Source: Propionivibrio hellwigii (GTDB lineage Bacteria; Pseudomonadota; Gammaproteobacteria; Burkholderiales; Rhodocyclaceae). From it: a stretch of DNA of 64,000 nucleotides. Position numbers and translations under genes: made by a program. The notes under the pieces were generated by a model, which saw only the letters and a program-made list of their open reading frames with translations, did not search any database and was not told where the DNA came from. The stretch spans positions 1,736,001 to 1,800,000 of the forward strand of contig NZ_JBEUWX010000002.1 of assembly GCF_041770905.1 (NCBI RefSeq). Direction: 5' to 3'. Below, one piece after another: positions 1 to 7,192 of the stretch (position 1 is the stretch's first letter; every line of letters starts with the position of its first letter).

Positions 1-351
1 ATCTCCCAGGTTTTGCATGACGAGTTGCCAGCTACCGCGGATCAGGACAACCATCATCCAGATGATGCCGACCTGCACCAGAAAATAAATAGCCTTTTGC
101 CAAATATCGGGGATGCGTGAAAGCACGCTATCGATGATGAGATGCTGGTTTTCGCGCATGGCGCCAATGGCGCCCAGATAAACCAGATAAATGAAACAGA
201 GGCGGGCGATTTCTTCCGACCACTCGAAGCCGGTCGAAAAAACATAACGCAGCACCACATTGGTAAAAACCAAAACGATCATCACCGCCAGAAAGAAGGC
301 CATCAGCGCTTCTATGCTGCGGAAGAGCAGGTTGAGGTTAAGTCGGTTCAT
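1..351 (-). CDS. dctQ: TRAP transporter small permease (DctQ), 3' end beyond window
   Basis: The reading frame is open from the ATG at 351 to base 1, giving 117 residues with no stop, so the C-terminus lies outside the window. The translation has a hydrophobic helix at about residues 12-34, the DctQ-like stretch NVVLRYVFSTGFEWSEE (about 38-54), a second helix ending in GAIGAMRENQHL, and a third helix near 95-112. This matches the small four-helix membrane subunit of TRAP secondary transporters, which joins DctM in the inner membrane and works with a periplasmic DctP protein. A GAGG ribosome site precedes the ATG. It lies 140 bp downstream of dctP on the same strand, so dctP-dctQ-(dctM) is the likely operon order. 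Confidence 0.9.
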   Translation of the reverse strand, partial: MNRLNLNLLFRSIEALMAFFLAVMIVLVFTNVVLRYVFSTGFEWSEEIARLCFIYLVYLGAIGAMRENQHLIIDSVLSRIPDIWQKAIYFLVQVGIIWMMVVLIRGSWQLVMQNLGD

Positions 352-411
352 CACAATCCTCGCGGCAGTAGGGGTCGGGCCTGGTAGGGCCTGTGGCCCC
401 GACGGGATGAA

Positions 412-448
412 AAACCCTCATGGCGCCGCCATAAGGCCATGAGGGTTT
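412..448. terminator. Perfect 13-bp hairpin between dctP and dctQ
   Basis: Arms 412-424 (aaaccctcatggc) and 436-448 pair perfectly around an 11-nt loop. There is no clear T-run on the minus strand after it. In dctP-dctQM operons such a hairpin can protect or partly terminate the dctP transcript, so that binding protein exceeds permease. That role is inference. Confidence 0.55.
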
Positions 449-491
449 GCGGATGGGCTTTTCCGGCTGCGCCCGGCGACCAGGCGGCTTT

Positions 492-1478
492 TTATTGCAC
501 CGCCCGAATCTTGTCGGTCAGCGGCTTCGCCCAGGCATGATCGGCATACAACTTGTCGGTCAGCGGCTTGAGCATTTCAATGATTTTCTGCCGGTCAGCA
601 TCCGTCACGGAAGTCACCGTCACGCCCTTGCTCTTGAGGAACTGGCGATCCTTGTCGACGCTGGCAAGATAGTTATCCCACGCGGTTACGGCGGTTGCCT
701 TGGCGGCCTCGCGCACGACCTTCTGATGCTCCGGGCTGAGCTTGTCGAAGAACGGTGCGCTGACGATCACTTCCAGCGTGGCGATGATGTGGTTGGTTTC
801 GTAAAGATACTTCTGCACTTCGTAGAAGGCCTCGCTGATAACCGTCACCATGCCGTTATCCTGGCCGTCGACGACGCCGGTTTCCAGCGCGCTGAACAGG
901 TCGCCCAGCGGAATGACCTGGGCGCTGGCGCCCAGATTCTTGGCGATACCGACGTGGATCGGGTTGGATGGCATACGGAATTTCTGGCCTTTGAAATCGG
1001 CCACCGAAGTAAGTTTTTTATTGCTGGTAAAGGTGCGCGCGCTGTTCGGCCCCCAGCTCAGCAGATGAACGGCGGGAAATTTCTTATGGAAATCTGCACT
1101 CAGTTCATCGGCGATCGGGCCGGTCCAGACTTTTTTCGCATGATTCAGGTCGCGATACAGGAACGGCCAGTCGGTAATCAACATGGTCGGGTATTCCTGA
1201 TTCATGTTCGAGCCGATGACGGCCACTTCGATGGTGCCGTTGCGTACGCCGTTCCAGAGGTCGGCCTCGTTGCCCAGCGTGCCGGAATGATAAATATCGA
1301 CCTTGATGGCGCCGTTTGTCCCTTTCTCGATCTGCGGCTTGAATACGGTATCCAGCGCCGCCGCCATCGGGTGCGTATTCCCCCAGTTGTCGCCGACTTT
1401 AATGGTCACCGGCGCGGCAAACACGCTGCTTGCAGCCGCCAGCGCCAGGCACGTCATCAGAATTTTCTTCAGCTTCAT
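492..1478 (-). CDS. dctP: TRAP transporter substrate-binding protein (DctP family)
   Basis: This 328-residue protein starts at the ATG at 1478, preceded by a GAGGAAAC ribosome site; an upstream in-frame start at 1592 adds an unlikely extension. Residues 1-21 form a classic Sec signal peptide ending SSVFA. The mature part begins with a beta strand (PVTIKVGDNWG) and continues with family features: LGNEADLWNGVRNGTIEVAV, GQKFRMPSNPIHV (the conserved Arg region that binds the substrate carboxylate), and ALETGVVDGQDNG. It should capture an organic acid in the periplasm and deliver it to the DctQM permease, whose small subunit follows downstream. The ligand cannot be told from sequence. Confidence 0.93.
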   Translation of the reverse strand: MKLKKILMTCLALAAASSVFAAPVTIKVGDNWGNTHPMAAALDTVFKPQIEKGTNGAIKVDIYHSGTLGNEADLWNGVRNGTIEVAVIGSNMNQEYPTMLITDWPFLYRDLNHAKKVWTGPIADELSADFHKKFPAVHLLSWGPNSARTFTSNKKLTSVADFKGQKFRMPSNPIHVGIAKNLGASAQVIPLGDLFSALETGVVDGQDNGMVTVISEAFYEVQKYLYETNHIIATLEVIVSAPFFDKLSPEHQKVVREAAKATAVTAWDNYLASVDKDRQFLKSKGVTVTSVTDADRQKIIEMLKPLTDKLYADHAWAKPLTDKIRAVQ

Positions 1479-1821
1479 CGAAGTTTCCTCTCTTGTTTGA
1501 AAATGCAAGAATATCCGCCGCCCGCTGGCGACCTTGAAAAGCCGACGAACACTGCGGTCCGGAGCGCTTTCTTTCACGGCGGCAACCAACACCGACGCTC
1601 AGCCGTTTTCCACCAACGTTTCCGCACCTGTCGAGCCGACGACACCAGCCCGACTTTTGTGTTTATCGTGTCAGGATTCTAAAGGGTTTTTTCAACCAAT
1701 CGTGACAGATTCACAAATATTATCCATTTTAGGCTCGCTTCGCCCGGCGTAGAGGCCGGCGCAGCGGACAATTTTGCGCCGCGCGCTGCTTTTGGCTTGG
1801 TCGGCGAACTTCCGCAACCCG
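1479..1821. other. Intergenic, no gene seen
   Basis: This is the upstream region of dctP (minus strand). It is moderately AT-rich around 1690-1740 and should hold the dctP promoter, but I could not pick convincing -35/-10 boxes. No coding signal was recognised on either strand. Confidence 0.5.
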
Positions 1822-1985
1822 CAGCCCTGAAGCCCGCGTATTTAGGGCATCTCCAAAGGGGGCGCCCTGAACCCCTTATAAACAGGGCATCTCAGGGGGA
1901 GGTGCCCGGAGATGCCCTATCCACGAGGGTTTCCGGGCACCTGCCCGGAAACGCCCTATTGGCGCGGGCTCCAGAGGCGCCTATC
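1822..1985. repeat. Short-palindrome array (family A), four units
   Basis: About four units of 38-40 bp. Each has a CCC-[AT-rich loop such as TATTTA or TATAAACA]-GGG palindrome, a spacer like ATCTCC, a G/C palindrome of the type CGGGCACCTGCCCG, and GAA. Examples are gccctatccacgagggt and ccgggcacctgcccgg. The array fills the gap between the M20 gene and the dctP upstream region. Related arrays occur at about 5150, 5450, 6098, 6540, 15473 and 63166. The layout resembles REP/BIME-type elements, but I do not recognise this exact family. Confidence 0.75.
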
Positions 1986-2018
1986 AGAGAGGTCTATCAT
2001 CCAATGCCGCGCCCCGTT

Positions 2019-3254
2019 TTATCTCTGCGCCGCAGCGCCCAGCGCGCATTCGACCAGCCGGACCCAGTAAGTCACACCGAACGGAATCGCCGCGTCATTG
2101 AAATCGTAACGCGGATTATGCAGCGTATACGCGCCGGCGCTTCCCGCCTCGTCTCCATTGCCGAGCCAGACGTAACATCCGGCCTTCTCGCGCAGCATAT
2201 AGGCGAAATCTTCCGCGCCCATCGACGGCGCTGCGCTCGTGCGCAGGTTCTCACCGCCGATCGCCTGCGCCGCAGCGCGCTGGCACAAGGCCGTTTCGGC
2301 GGGGTGGTTGATCGTGGCCGGGTAGCGTTCCAGAAAACTCACTTCGACGGAGGCGCCGAAGGTTTGCCCGATGCCCGCGCCGAGGCGCATCACGGCCTGT
2401 TCGACGCGCCGTTCGACTTCGGGGCGCAGGGTGCGGATTGTTCCGCGCAGCACAACCGCTTCGGGAATCACGTTGAGCGCATCACCGCCGTGAATCTGCG
2501 TGACGCTGACGACGGCCGCTTCGCCAGGATCGATTTCGCGCGCGACGATCGTCTGCAAAGCCAGCGTCAGGTGGCTGGCAACGACCAGCGCGTCGATGCC
2601 TTGATGCGGCATGCCGGCATGGCAGCCTTGGCCACGCACCGTAATTTCAAAACAGCTGGAGCCTGCCATGACCGGCCCCGGAAAAGCAGCGATCTGTCCG
2701 ACCGGCAGCCCCGGCCAGTTGTGCAACCCAAACACCGCATCCATCGGAAACCGGCGAAAGAGGCCATCCTCCAGCATTTTCTGCGCGCCGCCGCCCACTT
2801 CTTCCGCCGGCTGGAAAATGAAGTAAACAACGCCTTCGAAATCCAATCGGTCACGGTACGCGCTCAGATAACGCGCTGCGCCGAGCAGCATCGCCGTATG
2901 CCCGTCATGGCCGCAGGCGTGCATCCGGCCGGCCTGCGTCGAGCCATAGTCGGCCTGACTGATTTCCATGATCGGCAAAGCGTCCATGTCGGCGCGCAGG
3001 CCGATCGCCCGCATGCCATCGCTTTGCCCATGCCACTGACCCGTCCCCTTTTTCAAGACCCCCACCACGCCGGTGCCGGCCAGGCCGCCATGCACTTCCA
3101 GTCCGTAGGCGGCCAGTTCCCGGGCGACAAGCGCCGCCGTACGCGCCTCATTAAAAGCCAGTTCGGGATGCGCGTGAAGATCGTGGCGGATGGCAATGAT
3201 GTCGGAAAGAAACGGGATCTCCAGCAGAGGAGGCGTAGAAAGGCATGGCGTCAT
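2019..3254 (-). CDS. M20-family metallo-amidohydrolase (hippurate/N-acyl amino acid hydrolase type)
   Basis: The 411-residue protein has the M20D signature set: RHDLHAHPELAFNE near 23-36, GLRADMDALPI, the metal-binding GRMHACGHDGHTAML, FQPAEEVGGGAQKML with the catalytic Glu-Glu pair, a dimerisation/lid segment with HAGMPHQGIDALV, and the C-terminal metal ligand region MGAEDFAYM. Length matches the hippurate hydrolase / IAA-amino acid hydrolase group (about 390-410). It is cytoplasmic, with no signal peptide, and should cleave an N-acyl or N-aroyl amino acid amide bond with two metal ions. It sits alone between two repeat-bearing or divergent regions; rapZ is transcribed away from it. The substrate is unknown. 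Confidence 0.9.
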   Translation of the reverse strand: MTPCLSTPPLLEIPFLSDIIAIRHDLHAHPELAFNEARTAALVARELAAYGLEVHGGLAGTGVVGVLKKGTGQWHGQSDGMRAIGLRADMDALPIMEISQADYGSTQAGRMHACGHDGHTAMLLGAARYLSAYRDRLDFEGVVYFIFQPAEEVGGGAQKMLEDGLFRRFPMDAVFGLHNWPGLPVGQIAAFPGPVMAGSSCFEITVRGQGCHAGMPHQGIDALVVASHLTLALQTIVAREIDPGEAAVVSVTQIHGGDALNVIPEAVVLRGTIRTLRPEVERRVEQAVMRLGAGIGQTFGASVEVSFLERYPATINHPAETALCQRAAAQAIGGENLRTSAAPSMGAEDFAYMLREKAGCYVWLGNGDEAGSAGAYTLHNPRYDFNDAAIPFGVTYWVRLVECALGAAAQR

Positions 3255-3397
3255 GATTCAATTACACAGGCAAATGTGACGGAGCCATTGTATAGCGAAT
3301 CCCGCCGCTTCCGACATCCCACCCGCCGGGTCGCCGGTATTCCGCTCCCCATGCCGCCGCTTGCCGGCACGCCTGTCGTTCCGCTATGCTGGCGGCC

Positions 3398-4324
3398 ATG
3401 CGCATCATCATCATCAGCGGGCTATCCGGTTCGGGCAAGACGATCGCTCTCAACCTGTTTGAAGACACCGCTTATTACTGCGTCGACAACCTGCCCGCCA
3501 CGCTGTTGCCGACGCTCATCGACCAGCTCGTCCACCAGGGCGTCGGTAAAGCGGCCGTCGCCATCGACAGCCGCAGCGGCGACAGCATCGCCGCGCTGCC
3601 GCAGCAGCCTGATGTCCTGCGTAAAGCCGGACACGAAGTCCACTTCCTTTTTCTCGACGCCAAGGATGAGACATTACTCAAACGTTATTCCGAAACGCGG
3701 CGTCGCCATCCGCTAGCCAGCGACTCGCGCACCCTTGTCGAATCGATCAGCGAAGAACGCCGACGACTGGCCCGTCTGGCTGACCTCGGCCACCGCATCG
3801 ATACCAGCGAACTGGCGCCCAACGCGCTGCGCGAATGGATCCGCCAGTTCATTACGCCCAACGAACGGCAAACGCTGACGCTACTTTTTGAGTCTTTCGG
3901 CTTCAAACACGGCGTACCGCTCGATGCAGAACTCGTCTTCGATGTCCGCTGCCTGCCCAATCCGCATTACAACCCGGCGTTGCGCGCATTGACCGGGCGC
4001 GATGCGCCAGTTGCTGCGTTCCTCGATGGCGAGGCCGAGGTACGCCGCATGCGCGAGGACATTACCCGCTTCATCACAACCTGGCTGCCGTGTTACATCC
4101 GCGACAACCGCAATTACTTGACCGTCGGCATTGGCTGCACGGGCGGCCGCCATCGCTCGGTTTATCTGGCCGAATGGCTGGCCAGCCATTTTCAGGCGCA
4201 GTCGTATGTGCAAGAAACGCAGCAGGTGCGCGTTCTCGTTCGCCACCGCGAATTACCACCGTCGCCACCGTTGCCGCCGGCAGAAACCCTGGCCTTGCAG
4301 CCTGCAAAAACGCGCCATGCCTGA
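3398..4324 (+). CDS. rapZ: RNase adapter protein RapZ
   Basis: The 308-residue protein (ATG at 3398, beginning MRIIIISGLSGSGKT) has a Walker A motif GLSGSGKT at 8-15, the stretch YYCVDNLPATLLPTL, and the C-terminal block NYLTVGIGCTGGRHRSV typical of RapZ (formerly YvcJ/YhbJ). In enterobacteria RapZ binds the small RNA GlmZ and guides RNase E, tuning glucosamine-6-phosphate synthesis; in betaproteobacteria the role is less known. The last 8 bases overlap ubiX, so translation is probably coupled. A start four codons earlier (3386) is possible but less typical of the family. Confidence 0.95.
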   Translation: MRIIIISGLSGSGKTIALNLFEDTAYYCVDNLPATLLPTLIDQLVHQGVGKAAVAIDSRSGDSIAALPQQPDVLRKAGHEVHFLFLDAKDETLLKRYSETRRRHPLASDSRTLVESISEERRRLARLADLGHRIDTSELAPNALREWIRQFITPNERQTLTLLFESFGFKHGVPLDAELVFDVRCLPNPHYNPALRALTGRDAPVAAFLDGEAEVRRMREDITRFITTWLPCYIRDNRNYLTVGIGCTGGRHRSVYLAEWLASHFQAQSYVQETQQVRVLVRHRELPPSPPLPPAETLALQPAKTRHA

Positions 4325-4958
4325 GGCCAATTCCGCAAATTCCGCATCCCGGCCCACTGCCGCCGTCTGCCTTGCCCTGACCGGCGCATCCGGCATGCCT
4401 TACGGCCTGCGCCTGCTCGAATGCCTGCTCGACGCCAGCCGCCATGTGCAGCTCGTGTATTCTCCGACAGCGCGGATCGTCGCCCGCCAAGAAACCGATG
4501 TCACCCTGCCGGAAGGGGCGGCGGACGCGCAACGACAATTACGCGCACATTTTGCCGAATTGCCCGGCAGACTCGATGTTTACGGGCACGAAGACTGGTT
4601 TGCTCCGATGGCAAGCGGCTCGAACCCGCCCTCGGCAATGGTCGTCTGCCCCTGCACAATGGGCACACTCGCCGCCATTGCGCAGGGACTGGCCAGCAAT
4701 CTGATCGAGCGCGCCGCCGATGTCATGCTCAAGGAAAACCGCCCGTTGATTCTGGTGCCGCGCGAAACGCCGTTCTCGGCAATCCATCTGGAAAACATGC
4801 TGCGGCTGTCACGTGCCGGCGCCGTTCTTCTGCCGCCCAACCCGGGCTTCTACCACCGACCGCGCACGGCAGCCGAACTCGTCGACTTCGTCGTCGCCCG
4901 CATCCTCGACCAGCTGAACGTCCCACACCAACTTGCCGCGCGCTGGGGCGAGGGGTAG
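4317..4958 (+). CDS. ubiX: Flavin prenyltransferase UbiX
   Basis: The 213-residue protein starts at an ATG inside the end of rapZ (8-bp overlap). It shows the UbiX fold signatures: LTGASGMPYGLRLLECL near the N-terminus (FMN/phosphate loop), VCPCTMGTLAAIAQGLASN in the middle, RPLILVPRETPFSAIHLENM, and LLPPNPGFYHRP near the C-terminus. UbiX transfers a dimethylallyl group to FMN, making the prenylated flavin cofactor of UbiD-type decarboxylases in ubiquinone synthesis and aromatic-acid metabolism. No UbiD gene is in this window. About 1.85 kb of repeat-rich, gene-free DNA follows. Confidence 0.95.
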   Translation: MPEANSANSASRPTAAVCLALTGASGMPYGLRLLECLLDASRHVQLVYSPTARIVARQETDVTLPEGAADAQRQLRAHFAELPGRLDVYGHEDWFAPMASGSNPPSAMVVCPCTMGTLAAIAQGLASNLIERAADVMLKENRPLILVPRETPFSAIHLENMLRLSRAGAVLLPPNPGFYHRPRTAAELVDFVVARILDQLNVPHQLAARWGEG

Positions 4959-4960
4959 GG

Positions 4961-5136
4961 ATAGCGGCACCCTTTGAAAAATACGGCGTTGCTGTGTTGG
5001 CCTAGCCTTGCCGTACTGAATGATCTGCCGGCGACTTACTGCCTTGTCTTTGGCAACGTCAAGCCATAGCGTCTTCCTTTGCCAAAATACGGCGTTGGCT
5101 CGCCTTGTCTTTGTGCAACGTCGGGTCGCTATATTT
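4961..5136. repeat. Two degenerate copies of the ~108-bp inverted-repeat element
   Basis: 4961-5071 begins atagcggc and runs through tacggcgttg, ccttgccgtact, gccttgtctttggcaacgtc to atagcg. It matches the element at 5742-5849 in inverted orientation. A second, internally deleted copy follows at 5066-5136 (cttcctttgccaaaatacgg, then directly gccttgtctttg, then gggtcgctatat). A partial copy of one end lies at about 5395-5435 (cggcttaccgccttgtcttt). These look like decaying non-autonomous repeats. Confidence 0.65.
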
Positions 5137-5149
5137 TGCGCTGTCTTAC

Positions 5150-5381
5150 ATATAGATGCGCTGAACCCCGCGCAAACAGGGCATCCCAGAGCACCCTGCC
5201 CGCAAACGCCCTATTTATAAGGGCTTCAGAGGCACATACCCGGAGATACCCTATCCATAAGGGGTTGCGGACACCCTTCTTTCGGCCGTGCCCATCAGTT
5301 CGCCATCTTGCGCACCCTGGCCTTCTTTTCCGGCAGGCGCGGCGGCGGCCGGCGGGCAACAAGCAGGTGACGGATCGCCAT
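5150..5381. repeat. Palindrome array plus duplicated 3' end of ygbA
   Basis: 5150-5265 is a family A palindrome array (gcccgcaaacgccctattt and similar). From 5211 to 5381 the DNA matches 6722-6892 at a constant offset of 1511 bp. Within 5266-5381 I count three base differences. The part from about 5295 on corresponds to the last codons of ygbA (6806-6892), so this is a detached gene tail without the rest of the gene. The match stops abruptly at 5381, where sequence related to the 108-bp element begins. Confidence 0.8.
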
Positions 5382-5449
5382 TTACTGCGTGGTCTGCCGG
5401 CGGCTTACCGCCTTGTCTTTTAACAAAGTCGAGCCGCCATTAAGCTTCT

Positions 5450-5741
5450 GTAGCACCCCTCTGAAATCCGTAAAAACAGGGTAGAAAACATAAAATGCCC
5501 GGAGGTCCCCGTAAATAAAGGGGTTCAGGGCATCAAAAAACATAAACTGGAACACCATACCCGACCAACCCTCTGAAACCCTTTATGCTCGGACATCTCC
5601 AAGGATACCCGGAACCCTTGTAAACAGTGCATCTCTGGGCACCCTACCCTGAAGCCCTTTATTTATAAGGGTTACAGAGGTGCCTGCCCGGAAACACCCT
5701 ATCTACGCGGGGTTCAGGGTACCCATATTTGAGACGCCCTA
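5450..5741. repeat. Family A palindrome array with an aaaacataaa-flanked hairpin
   Basis: Around 5483-5550 a stem (atgcccgga ... ttcagggcat) is flanked by direct repeats aaaacataaa; nearly the same block recurs at about 63168-63240. Further units follow, such as acccttgtaaacagtgcat, gccctttatttataagggt and cctgcccgg. No open frame with a recognisable product lies here. Confidence 0.7.
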
Positions 5742-5849
5742 AATATAGCGGCTCGACTTTGCCAAAAGACAAGGCGGCGAGCCGCTGACAGTACGTTTAG
5801 TACGGCAAGGCGAGCCAACGCGGTATTTTGGCAAAGGAAGCCGCTATTT
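5742..5849. repeat. 108-bp element with inverted-repeat ends
   Basis: The ends aaatatagcggct and agccgctattt are inverted repeats, and the pairing extends inward through tttgccaaaaga / tattttggcaaa. The centre carries agtacgtttagtac. It has no coding capacity and looks like a MITE-like or structured-RNA repeat. Degenerate relatives lie at 4961-5136 and 5395-5435. Confidence 0.65.
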
Positions 5850-5856
5850 CAGAAAA

Positions 5857-6058
5857 GCGCGGGGCAGCTTGGTGGGAACAAGGGCTTGATTGTTTGAGCG
5901 CAAGCGAGTGATCAAGCCCGCCACCAAGCAAACCCGCGACAAGGAGTCTTCTGCACCTGGGGTCGCATTTCTTTGCTGACTTTCTTTGGCGAGATAAAGA
6001 AAGAAGGTAGGAAAGTCAGCGGGGCGCGCTGCCGCTCAGCGCAACGGCATTAAGAGAA
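5857..6058. repeat. ~190-bp dispersed repeat, copy 1
   Basis: It runs from gcgcggggcagcttggtggg to gcgcaacggcattaagagaa and matches 6302-6489. It contains a stem gggcttgat ... atcaagccc and the block ctttctttgctgactttc. In this copy the second hairpin is interrupted by about 11 extra bases (agaaggtaggaa). Similar sequences with 'ggggtcgcctttcttt' hairpins are known to be scattered in many proteobacterial genomes; this is from memory. Confidence 0.65.
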
Positions 6059-6097
6059 GTTCCGTGGGTGAAAGTCAGCGCACAGACCTTGGCAATT

Positions 6098-6292
6098 CCT
6101 ATATTTAAAGTGTCTCAGGGCACCTGGCCGCTAGCCCCCGTATTTAGGGCATCTCCGGGCCACCTATCCGCAAACACCCTATTTATAAGGGTTCCAGAGG
6201 CATCTACCCGGAAACGCCCACTCCACAGGGGTTTCCGGGCATACCCTTTCGCGCATAAGGCAAGCACGGAGTGCCCCCAAACCCCTTAGGCG
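6098..6292. repeat. Family A palindrome array
   Basis: The units include ctatatttaaagtgtctcag, gtatttagggcatctccggg, caaacaccctatttataagg and acccggaaacgcccactcc. The architecture is the same as at 1822-1985. There is no coding signal. Confidence 0.65.
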
Positions 6293-6301
6293 CAGCCGCA
6301 G

Positions 6302-6489
6302 GCGCGGGGCGGCTTGGCGGGAACAAGGGCTGATTGTCTGAGCGCCGCGAGTTAATCAAGCCCGCCGCCAAGCAACCCGCGACAAGGGGTTTTCTGCGCC
6401 TCGGGGTCGCCTTTCTTTGCTGACTTTCTTTGGCGAGGCAAAGAAAGTCAGCGGGGCGCGCTGCCGCTCAGCGCAACGGCATCAAAAGA
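6302..6489. repeat. ~190-bp dispersed repeat, copy 2, with perfect 14-bp hairpin
   Basis: This copy keeps an intact stem: gctgactttctttg at 6419-6432 pairs with caaagaaagtcagc at 6439-6452 around a 6-nt loop. Copy 1 (5857-6058) matches it over nearly the whole length with scattered substitutions. Both copies are in the same orientation. Confidence 0.65.
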
Positions 6490-6539
6490 AACCCTCGCGG
6501 GCGGAGACAGCGCCTACAGTCAAACAATCCTTTCAATCC

Positions 6540-6805
6540 TTGTTTTTTGTTCTTCCGGGCACACTGCCCTGAAGTCCTTTATCCGCGCGGGTTTCGGGAC
6601 GTCTCCCTCACAGTGGGAGAATTGGAAAACGCTGGGGCGAAAGCGCAGGCGCATCTCTAAAAAGCGGTGGCCTGAAGCCCGCGTATTTAGGGCTTCTCCG
6701 GCACACCTGCCCGCCAGCCCTTTATTTATAAGGGCTTCAGAGGCACCTGCCCGGAAACGCCCTATCCATAAGGGGTTGCGGGCACCCTTCTTTCGGCCGT
6801 GTCCA
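6540..6805. repeat. Family A palindrome array downstream of ygbA
   Basis: The units include tccgggcacactgccctgaa, gaagcccgcgtatttagggc, ccctttatttataagggctt and cacctgcccggaaacgccct. The array abuts the ygbA stop codon; its right part, together with the ygbA tail, is the segment duplicated at 5211-5381. Confidence 0.65.
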
Positions 6806-7192
6806 TCAGTTCGCCATCTTGCGCACCCTGGCCTTCTTTTCCGGCAGGCGCGGCGGCGGCCGGCGGGCAGCAAGCAGGTGACGGATCGCCATCAGCGGAT
6901 GGTAGCGCAGCATGCGCGGCCCCGCCCAGCGCATGATGATGCGTATCTGTTCGCGGTGATGGGCGCTGTAGCAGTGCGCCAGACACTTGTTGCACGCCGG
7001 CTTGGCATCGCCGAAAGGGCAGGCTTCCAGCCGTCGCCGGGCGTAGTCGAGCAGGGTGCTGCATTCGCCGCACAGGCCCTGAAGGGTGTGGTGGTGCGCG
7101 CGGCAATAGAGACGCACCATGGCGCCGACGGTTTTCAGCTCGCGCGCCCGGCGGATAAAGCGCTTGTCGGTGCGGAATTCGACACTCTTCAC
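6806..7192 (-). CDS. ygbA: Nitrous oxide-stimulated promoter family protein (YgbA-like)
   Basis: The 128-residue protein starts with GTG at 7192. That GTG overlaps the stop of the upstream transporter as GTGA, so it is probably translated by re-initiation. It has the YgbA pattern: RELKTVGAMVRLYCRAHHH, LCGECSTLLDYARRRLEACP, CNKCLAHCYSAHHREQI, and MRWAGPRMLRYHPLMAIRHL. The ordered Cys/His pairs suggest a metal centre. In E. coli ygbA is linked to the nitrosative-stress regulator NsrR and to growth after nitric oxide stress. Its role beside a TSUP exporter is not known. The last 87 bp occur again at about 5295-5381. Confidence 0.85.
   Translation of the reverse strand: MKSVEFRTDKRFIRRARELKTVGAMVRLYCRAHHHTLQGLCGECSTLLDYARRRLEACPFGDAKPACNKCLAHCYSAHHREQIRIIMRWAGPRMLRYHPLMAIRHLLAARRPPPRLPEKKARVRKMAN

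Noticed and set aside
447..1682. Long plus-strand open frame opposite dctP
   Set aside because: The minus strand has a clear DctP protein with signal peptide and ribosome site; the plus frame is a GC-codon shadow.
1797..3716. 639-codon plus-strand open frame across the M20 gene
   Set aside because: The minus-strand M20 motifs are unmistakable and rapZ overlaps its end; the frame also runs through a palindrome array.
5150..6800. CRISPR array
   Set aside because: The repeats are imperfect palindromes of varying length without unique spacers of constant size, and no cas gene is near.
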